Source: Nocardia vaccinii NBRC 15922 (lineage in GTDB: Bacteria; Actinomycetota; Actinomycetes; Mycobacteriales; Mycobacteriaceae). Taken from it: a DNA stretch of 64,000 nt. Below are positions 15,842 to 24,559 of this stretch, piece by piece. Location of the stretch: assembly GCF_001613305.1 (NCBI RefSeq), contig NZ_BDCC01000032.1, positions 124,001 to 188,000 on the forward strand, read 5' to 3'. Each line of letters begins with the position of its first letter. Positions within the stretch are counted from its first letter, which is position 1. The translations under genes and the position numbers were made by a program. Under the pieces are notes generated by a model that saw only the letters and a program-made list of their open reading frames with translations, made no database searches and was not told the origin of the DNA.

Positions 15842-18281
15842 GGTGGTCCTCCCGCCGGATCCGCACCAGGTGGCCGGGGGTGACGGCGAGGTGTTCGTAC
15901 ACCGCCGAACCCGGCGAGTTCAGCGGCAGCCACACGACCCGGTCGGGCATGTCGGTCACCGTCAGGGGCAGGGTGATATGGCCGTGGTCGGTGCTCACGT
16001 GCACCGGATCGCCTGTGCTGGCGCCGATTTCGGCCGCGGTGCCGACCGAGAGGCGTAGCATCGGCGGGCGCGCGGTCCCGGCCAGGTTCGCCTCGCCGTC
16101 CTGCATACGGCCGCGATCGAGCAGCATGCGCCATCCGGCCAGCACGGCGGTGCCGGGTGCCGGGCCGGGGACCGGTTCGGGCGACGTGTCCGGGCCGGCG
16201 GCCGGGGGCCCGTCCCATCTGCCGAGATTCGCCAATTCCGCACGGGCCGAGGCGATATCGGGCAGGCCGAGCCGGACGCCCATTTCCTCGGCGATGGCGT
16301 GCAGGACGCGGTGGTCGGCCAGTTGGGCGGCTTGGCGGCGCACGGCGGGATCGGCGAGGGCGGCGTCGAATTCGCGGCTACGGCCCTCCCAGGTCAGGAA
16401 GGTGCCTGCCTTCTCCATGGCGGTGGCCACGGGGAATACCACATCGGCGCGGTCGGTGATCGCGCCGGCGCGCAGTTCCAGGGCCACGACGAAGCGAGCG
16501 GTGTCGATGGCCGCGAGCGCCGCGCGGGAATCGGGCAGGTCGGCGACCTCGACTCCGCCCACGACCAGCGCGCCGAGCGCAGCGGCGTCGGCGAGGATGG
16601 CGGCGGTGTCGCGGCCGGGTGTGGCGGGCAGTTCGTCGACGTCCCATCCGGTCTTGATCTGTTGGCGGGCACGGGAATCGGTGACCGGACGTCCGCCGGG
16701 CAGCAGATCGGGCAGTGCCCCGGCCTCGAGTGCACCGCGCTCGCCCGCGCGCCGGGGCACCCACGCCAGATCCGCGCCGGTGTCGTCGGCCAGGCGCGCG
16801 AGGGCGGTTAGTGCGCCGGGGACGGTGGCCAGGCGCTCCCCGGCCAGGATCACCGCGCCGGGAGCGCGCAGCAGTTCACGTGGTGCGTCGAGTTCGGCCG
16901 GTCCGGTGCCGGTGCGCAGCGCGTCGAGCAGCTGCGGTTCCGCGCCGGGCACGGTGCGGATCAGCGTTCCCGCCATGCGCTCGAGCCCGCGTGAGGCGTA
17001 CGCGGCCAGCGAATAGACGTGCAGACCGCGTTTGCGTGCGGCCTTGCGCAGCCGCACGTACACCATCGGGGATTCCTCTTCGGGTTCGAATCCGGCCAGC
17101 AGCACCATCGGCGCGGCCTCGAGGGCGGCGTAGCTCACGCGCACGCCCTGTCCGGCGATGCGGGCGGCCAGGAATCGCGCCTCCTCGGCCGAATGCGCTC
17201 GGGCCCGGAAGTCGACATCGTTGGTGCCCAACGCGATTCGCGCGAATTTCGCATACGCGTAGGCATCCTCGAGAGTGCTGCGGCCGCCGACCAGCACTCC
17301 GGCGTTGCCGTGCGCGGCGGCCAAACCCTCCGCGGCGCGGGCCAGGGCCTCGGACCAGGACGCGGGAGCGAGGCTGCCATCCCAGCCGCGCACCAGCGGT
17401 GTGGTGAGCCGGTCGGGCTGGGTGGCGTAGCTGAACGCCCAGCGGCCCTTGTCACAGTTCCATTCCTCGTTGACCTGCGGATCGTCACCGGCGAGGCGGC
17501 GCAGCACGGTGCCGCGGCGGTGGTCGGTGCGTTGCGCGCAGCCCGAGGCGCAGTGTTCGCACACCGCGGGAGTGGACACCAGGTCGAAGGGCCGGGCGCG
17601 GAAGCGGTAGGTGCTGCCGGTGAGCGCGCCGACCGGGCAGATCTGCACGGTGTTGCCGGAGAAATAGGAGTCCAGCGGTTCGCCGTCGGCGATGCCGACC
17701 TGTTGCAGCGCACCGCGGTCCATCAGGTCGATGAACGGGTCACCGGCGACCTGCTGGGAGAAGCGGGTGCAGCGCGCGCACAGCACGCACCGTTCGCGGT
17801 CCAGGAGCACGGCGCTCGACAGCGGAATGGGTTTGGGATATGTGCGTTTGACGCCTTCGAAACGGGATTCGGCGCGTCCGCTGGACATGGCCTGGTTCTG
17901 CAGCGGGCACTCCCCGCCCTTGTCGCACACCGGGCAGTCCAGCGGATGGTTGATCAGCAGCAGTTCCATCACCCCCTCCTGCGATTTGCGCGCGACGTCG
18001 GAGCTGAGCTGGGTACGCACGACCATGCCCTCGGCGACCGGAATCGTGCAGGACGCCACCGGTTTTCGCTGCCCTTCGACCTCCACGAGGCATTGCCGGC
18101 ACGCGCCCACCGGATCCAGCAGCGGGTGGTCGCAGAATCGGGGGATCTGGATTCCGACCAGTTCGGCGGCGCGGATCAGCAGCGTCCCGGCGGGCACGCT
18201 GACGGTGGTGTCGTCGATGGTCAGGCTCACCAGATCCGCGGGGGTGACGCCGCTGGTGTCGGTGGGGACCGTGGCGGTCAT
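15834..18281 (-). CDS. nuoG: NADH-quinone oxidoreductase subunit G
   Basis: An 815-residue iron-sulfur subunit. The N-terminal 2Fe-2S ligands are Cys50, Cys61, Cys64 and Cys78. HPLDCPVCDKGGECPLQ and RCVLCARCTRF supply two 4Fe-4S clusters, and CEHCASGC fits the N7-type cluster. The C-terminal half is a molybdopterin-oxidoreductase-like fold without cofactor ligands, as usual for NuoG. It passes electrons from NuoF along the peripheral arm. The ATG overlaps the end of nuoF by 4 bases. Confidence 0.95.
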   Translation of the reverse strand: MTATVPTDTSGVTPADLVSLTIDDTTVSVPAGTLLIRAAELVGIQIPRFCDHPLLDPVGACRQCLVEVEGQRKPVASCTIPVAEGMVVRTQLSSDVARKSQEGVMELLLINHPLDCPVCDKGGECPLQNQAMSSGRAESRFEGVKRTYPKPIPLSSAVLLDRERCVLCARCTRFSQQVAGDPFIDLMDRGALQQVGIADGEPLDSYFSGNTVQICPVGALTGSTYRFRARPFDLVSTPAVCEHCASGCAQRTDHRRGTVLRRLAGDDPQVNEEWNCDKGRWAFSYATQPDRLTTPLVRGWDGSLAPASWSEALARAAEGLAAAHGNAGVLVGGRSTLEDAYAYAKFARIALGTNDVDFRARAHSAEEARFLAARIAGQGVRVSYAALEAAPMVLLAGFEPEEESPMVYVRLRKAARKRGLHVYSLAAYASRGLERMAGTLIRTVPGAEPQLLDALRTGTGPAELDAPRELLRAPGAVILAGERLATVPGALTALARLADDTGADLAWVPRRAGERGALEAGALPDLLPGGRPVTDSRARQQIKTGWDVDELPATPGRDTAAILADAAALGALVVGGVEVADLPDSRAALAAIDTARFVVALELRAGAITDRADVVFPVATAMEKAGTFLTWEGRSREFDAALADPAVRRQAAQLADHRVLHAIAEEMGVRLGLPDIASARAELANLGRWDGPPAAGPDTSPEPVPGPAPGTAVLAGWRMLLDRGRMQDGEANLAGTARPPMLRLSVGTAAEIGASTGDPVHVSTDHGHITLPLTVTDMPDRVVWLPLNSPGSAVYEHLAVTPGHLVRIRREDHRA

Positions 18282-19615
18282 CGCGCGCCTCCTCGTTCAG
18301 CGATGGCGGCGTCGGCGGACGCCCACGCGGTGCTGCGGGCCGGGTCGAACGGGCAGCCGCCGCGCAGGTGGTGCTCGTATTCCTCGCGGAAGTACTTCAG
18401 CGAGGAGAAGATCGGGCTGGCCGCGCCGTCAGCGAGGGCGCAGAACGACTTGCCGTTGATGTTGTCGGCGATGTCGAGGAGCTTGTCCAGATCCGCGCCG
18501 GCGCCCTGCCCGGTTTCGATGCGTTCGAGCAGTTGCACCAGCCAGTAGGTGCCTTCGCGGCAGGGGGTGCACTTGCCGCAGGACTCGTGCGCGTAGAACT
18601 CGGTCCACCGCAGCACCGCGCGCACGACGCAGGTGGTGTCGTCGAAGATCTGTAATGCCTTGGTGCCCAGCATGGATCCGGCCGCGGCGACGTTCTCGTA
18701 GTCCAGTGCCACATCGAGGTGTTCGGCGGTGAACAGCGGGGTGGACGATCCGCCGGGCGTCCAGAATTTCAGGGTGTGCCCGGCGCGCACGCCGCCGGCG
18801 TGGCCGAGCAACTCGCGCAGTGTGACGCCCAGGGGCGCCTCGTACTGACCCGGCCGGGTGACGTGCCCGGACAGCGAGTACAGGGTGAATCCGGGGGAGC
18901 GTTCGGAGCCCATCGTGCGGAACCAGTCGACGCCGTGGTGGATGATCGAGGGCACACTGGCGATGGATTCGACGTTGTTGACCACGGTCGGGCAGGCGTA
19001 CAGGCCCGCGACGGCCGGGAACGGCGGGCGCAGCCGGGGTTGGCCGCGCCGGCCCTCGAGCGAGTCCAGCAGTGCGGTCTCCTCACCGCAGATGTACGCG
19101 CCGGCGCCGGCGTGCACGATCAGGTCCAGGTCGTAGCCCGAGCCGAGGATGTCGTGTCCCAGGTAGCCCGCGGCATAGGCTTCGGCGACCGCGACCTGGA
19201 GTCGTCGCAGCACGGACACGACCTCGCCACGCACGTAGATGAACGCCTGGGCCGCGCGGATCGCGTACGCCGCGATGATCACCCCTTCGATCAGTGCGTG
19301 CGGGGTGGCCAGCAGCAGCGGAATGTCCTTGCACGTGCCGGGTTCGGATTCGTCGGCGTTGACGACCAGATAGTGCGGTTTGGTCGTGCCGTCGGGGCCG
19401 GGACCCTGCGGAATGAATCCCCATTTCAAACCGGTGGGAAAGCCGGCGCCACCGCGCCCGCGCAGCCCGGAGTCCTTGACCGTGGCGATGACCTCGTCCG
19501 GTTCCATGCGCAACGCCTCGGACAGTGCGCGGTAGCCGTCGTGGCGGCGGTAGGTGTCCATCGTCCAGGACCGGGGTTCGTCCCAGTAGCTGGTGAGAAC
19601 GGGTACCAGGCTCAC
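18278..19615 (-). CDS. nuoF: NADH-quinone oxidoreductase subunit F
   Basis: A 445-residue flavoprotein that oxidises NADH. GLRGRGGAGFPTGLKWGF is the NADH/FMN-binding loop, GAGAYICGEETALLDSLEG the FMN site, and ESCGKCTPCREGT plus a downstream Cys (SFCAL) bind the N3 4Fe-4S cluster. Full length. The ATG overlaps the nuoE stop by 4 bases, so E, F and G form one coupled unit, the NADH-input module. Confidence 0.96.
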   Translation of the reverse strand: MSLVPVLTSYWDEPRSWTMDTYRRHDGYRALSEALRMEPDEVIATVKDSGLRGRGGAGFPTGLKWGFIPQGPGPDGTTKPHYLVVNADESEPGTCKDIPLLLATPHALIEGVIIAAYAIRAAQAFIYVRGEVVSVLRRLQVAVAEAYAAGYLGHDILGSGYDLDLIVHAGAGAYICGEETALLDSLEGRRGQPRLRPPFPAVAGLYACPTVVNNVESIASVPSIIHHGVDWFRTMGSERSPGFTLYSLSGHVTRPGQYEAPLGVTLRELLGHAGGVRAGHTLKFWTPGGSSTPLFTAEHLDVALDYENVAAAGSMLGTKALQIFDDTTCVVRAVLRWTEFYAHESCGKCTPCREGTYWLVQLLERIETGQGAGADLDKLLDIADNINGKSFCALADGAASPIFSSLKYFREEYEHHLRGGCPFDPARSTAWASADAAIAERGGAR

Positions 19616-20346
19616 CGGTCGCTCCCGTCGGATGTGGTCGAATCATGGTGGGGCTGCGGGTGTTCGGAGGCCACGGCGTCATGCGCGACGCGCAGTCCGG
19701 CGAGGGTGGGCGCACCGGGTTCGCCGTCGGTGGCTCCGGGACGTTCGTCCGGGAATCCGGCCAGCACCCGGGCGGTTTCGCGGAACGTGCACACCGGCAG
19801 GGCGCTGCGGGTGCCGGTGACCGGTTCGCCGCGGCGCAGCGAATCGGTCAGGGCGCGTGCGGATTCGGGGGTCTGGTTGTCGAAGAACTCCCAGTTGACC
19901 ATCAGCACCGGCGCGTAGTCGCAGGCGGCGTTGCATTCGATGTGTTCGAGGGTGATGCTGCCGTCGGCGGTGGTCTCGCCGGGCGCGATGCCCAGATGAT
20001 CTTTCAAGGTCGCGAGGATCTCGTCGCCACCGAGCACCGCGCACAGCGTGTTGGTGCACACTCCGACGTGGTAGTCCCCGGTCGGTGTGCTGCGGTACAT
20101 CGAGTAGAAGGTGGCCACCCCGGTCACCTCCGCAGCGGTCAGGCTCAATTGCTCCGCGCAGAAATCGATTCCGGTGCCCGAGACGTATCCCTCCACGCTC
20201 TGCACCAGGTGCAGCAGCGGCAGCAGCGCCGAGCGCGGCTGCGGATAGCAGTCCAAGATCTTGCGGGCATCCGCGGCGAGGCGGTCGTGCACCTCGGCCG
20301 GATACGGGATCGGCCGGGTGGTGAGTTTCAGCATGATCTCGGTCAT
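19612..20346 (-). CDS. nuoE: NADH-quinone oxidoreductase subunit E
   Basis: A 244-residue thioredoxin-fold 2Fe-2S subunit. Ligands are Cys97, Cys102 (CTNTLC) and Cys138, Cys142 (CNAAC). The N-terminal helical segment LLPLLHLVQSVEGYV is conserved. The ATG at 20346 overlaps the nuoD stop as ATGA, which fixes the start; upstream residues in the same frame would lie inside nuoD. The C-terminal ~60 residues form a hydrophilic actinobacterial extension. Confidence 0.95.
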   Translation of the reverse strand: MTEIMLKLTTRPIPYPAEVHDRLAADARKILDCYPQPRSALLPLLHLVQSVEGYVSGTGIDFCAEQLSLTAAEVTGVATFYSMYRSTPTGDYHVGVCTNTLCAVLGGDEILATLKDHLGIAPGETTADGSITLEHIECNAACDYAPVLMVNWEFFDNQTPESARALTDSLRRGEPVTGTRSALPVCTFRETARVLAGFPDERPGATDGEPGAPTLAGLRVAHDAVASEHPQPHHDSTTSDGSDR

Positions 20347-21665
20347 CGGTCGACACCACCCATCACCGGGTCGATACTCGCCACCGACGCGATGACGTCG
20401 GCGACCATGCCGCCCTCGCACATCGCGGCCACGGCCTGCAGATTCGTGAACGAGGGGTCGCGGAAGTGCACCCGATAGGGACGGGTGCCGCCGTCACTGA
20501 CCATGTGCACGCCGAGTTCGCCGCGCGGGGATTCCACCGCGCAGTACACCTGTCCGGGCGGCACCCGCATCCCCTCGGTGACGAGTTTGAAGTGGTGGAT
20601 CAGCGCCTCCATCGAGGTGCCCATGATGTTGCCGATGTGCTCGGGGGAGTTTCCCAGGCCGTCCGGGCCCAGAGCCAGGTCCGCGGGCCAGGCGATCTTC
20701 TTGTCCTCCACCATGATCGGGCCGGGCCGGAGTTTGCCGAGGCACTGTTCGACGATCTTGAGCGATTCGCGCATCTCGTTGACGCGGATGAGGTAGCGGC
20801 CGTAGCAGTCGCTGCCGGTGTCGGTCATGACGTCGAACTCGTAGTTCTGGTATCCGCAGTACGGCTGGGATTTCCGCAGATCGTGCGGCAGGCCGGTGGC
20901 GCGCAGGATCGGGCCGGTGATACCCAGGGCCATGCATCCGGCCAGATCGAGATAGCCGACGTCGCGGGTGCGGGCCTTCCAGATGGGGTTCTGGTTGAGC
21001 AGCAGTTCCATATCGCGCAGGCGTTTGGGCATGAGCGCCAGCAGATCTCGGATCTTGGCCACCCCGTCCTCGGGCAGATCCTGGGCCAGGCCGCCGGGGC
21101 GGATGTAGGCGTGGTTCATCCGCAGGCCGGTGACGGTCTCGAAGATGTCCAGGATCAGTTCGCGCTCGCGGAATCCGAACAGCATCGGGGTCAGCGCGCC
21201 CAGTTCCATTCCGCCGGTGGCCAGCGCCACCAGATGCGAGGAGATCCGGTTGAGCTCCATGAGCATCACCCGAATGACGTTGACGCGCTCGGGGATCGCC
21301 TCGGTGATGCCGAGCAGTTTCTCCACCGCGAGGCAGTAGGCGGTCTCGTTGAAGAACGGGGCCAGGTAATCCATGCGGGTGACGAAGGTGACTCCCTGCA
21401 CCCAGCTGCGGAATTCGAGATTCTTCTCGATGCCGGTGTGCAGATAGCCGATACCGCAGCGGGCCTCGGTGACGGTCTCGCCCTCGATCTCGAGGATGAG
21501 CCGCAGTACGCCGTGGGTGGAGGGGTGCTGCGGCCCCATGTTGACCACGATGCGTTCCTCGGCCGCGCCGTCGAGGGCCTCGCGCACGTCGTCCCAGTCC
21601 TGTCCGACGACGGTCACGGTGGTTTCTCCCGGACGCTGCTCGCGCCGGGTATCGATCTCGCTCAT
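20343..21665 (-). CDS. nuoD: NADH-quinone oxidoreductase subunit D
   Basis: A 440-residue 49-kDa-type subunit that forms the quinone-binding cavity with NuoB. NMGPQHPSTHGVLRLILEIE and the terminal segment DPSFTNLQAVAAMCEGGM are signatures. The ATG at 21665 abuts the last of two 22-codon ORFs as TGATG. It is coupled to nuoC through these small ORFs rather than directly. Confidence 0.96.
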   Translation of the reverse strand: MSEIDTRREQRPGETTVTVVGQDWDDVREALDGAAEERIVVNMGPQHPSTHGVLRLILEIEGETVTEARCGIGYLHTGIEKNLEFRSWVQGVTFVTRMDYLAPFFNETAYCLAVEKLLGITEAIPERVNVIRVMLMELNRISSHLVALATGGMELGALTPMLFGFRERELILDIFETVTGLRMNHAYIRPGGLAQDLPEDGVAKIRDLLALMPKRLRDMELLLNQNPIWKARTRDVGYLDLAGCMALGITGPILRATGLPHDLRKSQPYCGYQNYEFDVMTDTGSDCYGRYLIRVNEMRESLKIVEQCLGKLRPGPIMVEDKKIAWPADLALGPDGLGNSPEHIGNIMGTSMEALIHHFKLVTEGMRVPPGQVYCAVESPRGELGVHMVSDGGTRPYRVHFRDPSFTNLQAVAAMCEGGMVADVIASVASIDPVMGGVDR

Positions 21666-21733
21666 CAGCTGTACGTCCTCCGCTCGTCGGGCTTCGACGA
21701 TGCAGCCGCGCGCCCGGTGTCTGTCCCGTTCAT
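21665..21733 (-). CDS. 22-residue coupled micro-ORF, copy 2
   Basis: ATG at 21733, TGA at 21665-21667 sharing its last base with the nuoD ATG (TGATG). It encodes MNGTDTGRAAASSKP followed by DERRTYS; the last seven residues equal the NuoC C-terminus. It is one unit of the 68-bp tandem repeat: 23 codons (69 nt) minus the one-base overlap gives exactly 68, so added units keep coupling. Confidence 0.6.
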   Translation of the reverse strand: MNGTDTGRAAASSKPDERRTYS

Positions 21734-21801
21734 CAGCTGTACGTCCTCCGCTCGTCGGGCTTCGACGATGCAGCCGCGCGCCCGGTGTCTGTCCCGTTCA
21801 T
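21733..21801 (-). CDS. 22-residue coupled micro-ORF, copy 1
   Basis: ATG at 21801 shares a base with the nuoC stop (TGATG) and its TGA shares a base with the second copy. The peptide is identical to copy 2. GAGCGGAGGACG inside the repeat supplies a ribosome-binding site for the following start, so each unit carries its own re-initiation signal. The product may have no function beyond passing ribosomes on. Confidence 0.6.
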   Translation of the reverse strand: MNGTDTGRAAASSKPDERRTYS

Positions 21802-22577
21802 CAGCTGTACGTCCTCCGCTCGTCGGGCGGCGGGATGCGCGCGCCCTTGTATTCGACCGGGATCCCGCCGAGCGGGTAGTCCTTGCGCTGGGGGTGTCCA
21901 CGCCAGTCGTCGGGCATCTCGATGCGGGTCAGCGAGGGGTGACCGTCGAACAGGATGCCGAAGAAGTCGTAGGTCTCCCGCTCGTGCCAGTCGGTGGTGG
22001 GATACACCGAATACAGCGAGGGGATGTGCGGGTCGGCGTCGGGCGCGGCCACCTCGACGCGCAGTCGCCGGTTGTGGGTGACCGACATCAGGTGATAGAC
22101 CGCGTGCAGCTCGCGCCCGGAGTCGTCGGGATAGTGCGCTCCGCTCACCCCCAGGCACAGCTCGAAACGCAACGACTCGCTGTCGCGCAGGGCGCGTGCG
22201 AGGGCCGGCAGCTGTTCGCGGCGCACGTGCAGGGTCAGCTCGTCGCGGAAAACCACGATCTTCTCGATCGTGGCGGTGAATCCCTCGTCGGACAACGCCT
22301 TTCGCAGCTGGTCGACCAGGTCGTCGAAGTAGCCGCCATAGGGCGGGGGTGTACTGCCGGGCAGGCTGAGGGTGCGGACGAGGCGGCCGTAGCCGGAGGT
22401 GTCGCCGCTGCCGGTGACCCCGAACATGCCGCGCCGCACGCCGATCACCTCCTCGCCGGCGGGTTCGGGTCCAGCCGGGGCCGCCGGGGTGGCATCGGGT
22501 CGTTCTGTACTGGAACGGTTTCCGTTCGCCGTCGTCTCCGGCGGGCTCTCGCCGCCGCCGGGAGAGTCGAAGGTCAT
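21801..22577 (-). CDS. nuoC: NADH-quinone oxidoreductase subunit C
   Basis: A 258-residue 30-kDa-type subunit. The signature ERETYDFFGILFDGHPSLTR is present, followed by PDDWRGHPQRKDYPLGG. An N-terminal ~50-residue Pro/Glu/Thr extension is usual in actinobacteria. The ATG at 22577 overlaps the nuoB stop as ATGA. The final seven codons and stop are the seed of the 68-bp repeat downstream. Confidence 0.95.
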   Translation of the reverse strand: MTFDSPGGGESPPETTANGNRSSTERPDATPAAPAGPEPAGEEVIGVRRGMFGVTGSGDTSGYGRLVRTLSLPGSTPPPYGGYFDDLVDQLRKALSDEGFTATIEKIVVFRDELTLHVRREQLPALARALRDSESLRFELCLGVSGAHYPDDSGRELHAVYHLMSVTHNRRLRVEVAAPDADPHIPSLYSVYPTTDWHERETYDFFGILFDGHPSLTRIEMPDDWRGHPQRKDYPLGGIPVEYKGARIPPPDERRTYS

Positions 22578-23128
22578 CGCAGCAACCCCCTCAGTTGGAT
22601 GGTCGGGGTGACCGCCAGGGCCGCGGCCTCGGCGGCGCGCACCGCCTCCTCGCGGTTGACTCCGAGAGGCATGTGCTGGATCTTCTCGTGCAGGGTCAGG
22701 ATCGCGTGCAGGAGCATCTCCGGGCGCGGCGGGCAACCGGGCAGGTAGATATCCACGGGCACCACGTGATCCACGCCCTGCACGACGGCGTAGTTGTTGA
22801 ACATCCCGCCCGAGGAGGCGCATACGCCCATGGCCAGAACCCATTTGGGTTCGGTCATCTGGTCGTAGACCTGCCGCAGGACCGGCGCCATCTTCTGGCT
22901 GACCCGACCGGCGACGATCATCAGATCGGCCTGGCGGGGGGAGGCGCGGAAGACCTCCATGCCGAATCGGGCGCTGTCGAACCGGCCCGCGCCGGTGGCC
23001 ATCATCTCGATCGCGCAGCAGGCCAGCCCGAACGTCGCGGGCCACAGTGAGCCCTTACGCAGATATCCGGCGAACTGCTCGACCGTGCTCAGCAGGAATC
23101 CGCTGGGCAGTTTCTCTTCCAGACCCAT
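22574..23128 (-). CDS. nuoB: NADH-quinone oxidoreductase subunit B
   Basis: A 184-residue PSST-type subunit holding cluster N2, the last iron-sulfur centre before quinone. Ligands Cys37, Cys38 (LACCAIEMM), Cys103 (GVCASSGG) and Cys132 (YLPGCPPRPE) are all present. Length is normal. It is preceded by a 123-bp gap to nuoA that holds no ORF of note. Confidence 0.96.
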   Translation of the reverse strand: MGLEEKLPSGFLLSTVEQFAGYLRKGSLWPATFGLACCAIEMMATGAGRFDSARFGMEVFRASPRQADLMIVAGRVSQKMAPVLRQVYDQMTEPKWVLAMGVCASSGGMFNNYAVVQGVDHVVPVDIYLPGCPPRPEMLLHAILTLHEKIQHMPLGVNREEAVRAAEAAALAVTPTIQLRGLLR

Positions 23129-23251
23129 CTCGGACCGACTCGCTTCCGTCCTCGAAACCCTCGCTCCGGTGTGGACCGGAGGCGGGTTTGCCGTTCCGTG
23201 TGCTTTGGTGGTTTACCTCGGTGGTTGTGCTGACTCGGGTGTGGCGCGGGA

Positions 23252-23632
23252 TCAGTCCCAGCTCAGGCCGCCGCGCCGCCATTCGTAGGCGTAGGCGATG
23301 GAGACGTTGAGGATGAACAGCGCCATCGCGGCCAGGCCGAACAGGCCCAGCGCGTCGAAGTGGACCGCCCACGGATACAGGAACACGATCTCGATGTCGA
23401 AGATGATGAACAACATCGCGGTCAGGTAGTACTTGACCGGAAAGCGTTGTCCGGCAGCGTTTCCGGGGCCTCCGCCCACGGCGTGGGGAGTCGGTTCGAT
23501 ACCGCACTCGTAAGGTTCGAGTTTGGCGCGGTTGCGACGTTTGGGCCCGATGAGGGCGGCCAGCAGGATCGACCCCACCGCGAACGCCGCGGCGATCGCG
23601 CCGAGAACGAGTGTGGGAACTTCGTTATTCAC
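23252..23632 (-). CDS. nuoA: NADH-quinone oxidoreductase subunit A
   Basis: A 126-residue, three-helix subunit, first gene of the operon. KLEPYECGIEPTPHAVG contains the conserved Cys loop near the quinone cavity, and FDIEIVFLYPWAV carries the conserved acidic helix. An AAGGGGTTGTGC leader precedes the ATG. The operon promoter is expected in the 374-bp gap upstream. Confidence 0.95.
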   Translation of the reverse strand: MNNEVPTLVLGAIAAAFAVGSILLAALIGPKRRNRAKLEPYECGIEPTPHAVGGGPGNAAGQRFPVKYYLTAMLFIIFDIEIVFLYPWAVHFDALGLFGLAAMALFILNVSIAYAYEWRRGGLSWD

Positions 23633-24006
23633 AACTGCACAACCCCTTCTCCATGTCCTCGGACGGCCGCAGCCGAGGCGGGGCTGACATCGTCGTCTGC
23701 CGGGCCGGTCTCGCCCCCGGGGCGCGCTCGGGCAGGAGCGCGGACATGTGCAGGGACCTGACAGGGAAGGTAGTCATACCAACGCCCGCACTCGTGTGAG
23801 CTACGGCACAGCTTACAACTGTTCCTTCTCAATGCCTGCGGATTGGCAGCCGTGTTTGATCGAATTCAGAACTGTCACTTATGACCGAAACGGCGTAATG
23901 ACCCGGTTCATCCCGCGCGGGTGCCGACTCCGGCGGACATGCCGGAACGCCCGGCTCCGGCGGGAGCGCGGGCGTCGGGTGAGAACCGGATTCCGTGCCG
24001 GCGGAC
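23633..24006. promoter_or_regulatory. nuo promoter region
   Basis: No gene is visible between nuoA and the receiver-like gene, which are transcribed in the same direction. The stretch is less GC-rich than its surroundings, especially 23770-23900, and holds a CRP-like box at 23795-23810. I cannot place -10/-35 elements with confidence. Confidence 0.5.
23795..23810. promoter_or_regulatory. CRP/FNR-like box upstream of nuoA
   Basis: TGTGAGCTACGGCACA matches the TGTGA-N6-TCACA consensus of CRP-family regulators at 9 of 10 defined positions. A second, wider inverted pair (GTGAGCT / AGCTTAC) overlaps it. It lies 163 bp before the nuoA start. Confidence 0.4.
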
Positions 24007-24426
24007 TCAGGCGGCTTCGGAGTTGCGCAGCAGGCCGACCACGGCCTCGGTGAGCCGGAACGGGTCGATCGGATGTGGCACCGCGGCCTCCGCGCGGGAC
24101 CAGTTCGCCAGCCAGGCGTCGTCGGGGCGGCCGGTGAGCACCAGGATCGGCGGGCAGTGCTCGACCTCGTCCTTGAGCTGTTTGGCCAGGCCCAGCCCGC
24201 CGGTGGGGGCGGCCTCGCCGTCCAGGACGGCCAGATCGATACCACCGGCGTCGAGGCGGTCGACGACCACCGGCGCGGTGGCCACCTCGAGATACTCGAG
24301 CGGCGGCAGATCCGGGTGCGGATGCCGCCCCAAGGCCAGCATCACCTGGCTGCGAGTGTCGGAATCGCTGCTGTACACGAGAACCCGCAGCACCGCGGGA
24401 CGGTTCGCATCGGCCACCTTCGGCAT
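24007..24426 (-). CDS. Receiver-like protein next to nuoA (Rv3143-type)
   Basis: A 139-residue protein from the ATG at 24426; an in-frame GTG 18 codons upstream is possible. It has the response-regulator fold without an output domain: LRVLVYSSDSDTRSQV for strand 1, LAVLDGEA with a candidate phospho-acceptor Asp, and PPILVLTGRPDD with the conserved Thr. The usual Lys-Pro near the end is His-Pro (VPHPIDP) and the N-terminal acidic pair is weak, so classical phosphorylation is doubtful. Its place upstream of nuoA is as in mycobacteria. Confidence 0.75.
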   Translation of the reverse strand: MPKVADANRPAVLRVLVYSSDSDTRSQVMLALGRHPHPDLPPLEYLEVATAPVVVDRLDAGGIDLAVLDGEAAPTGGLGLAKQLKDEVEHCPPILVLTGRPDDAWLANWSRAEAAVPHPIDPFRLTEAVVGLLRNSEAA

Positions 24427-24559
24427 GGTACGTCCGCAGGCGACCCCGCCGTGGCAGGTTCGGCGCACTCGGTGGGTCACGGTATGAATCCGTGCTGGTC
24501 ATCGACGGCCGAACGCGAGATCCTAGGAGTCGGGGGTGGTCGACGAGGCGGTGAATGCG

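Larger units (their letters stand above)
21663..21828. repeat. 68-bp tandem repeat at the nuoC/nuoD junction
   Basis: Units begin at 21663, 21731 and 21799: two complete identical 68-bp copies and a 30-bp partial third copy that is the nuoC 3' end itself. The identity of the copies points to recent duplication or continuing copy-number change by slippage or recombination. Confidence 0.95.

Noticed and set aside
20466..22748. 760-codon open frame on the plus strand across nuoD-nuoC-nuoB
   Set aside because: It is antisense to strongly conserved nuo genes and results from the GC-rich third-position bias; composition is not protein-like.
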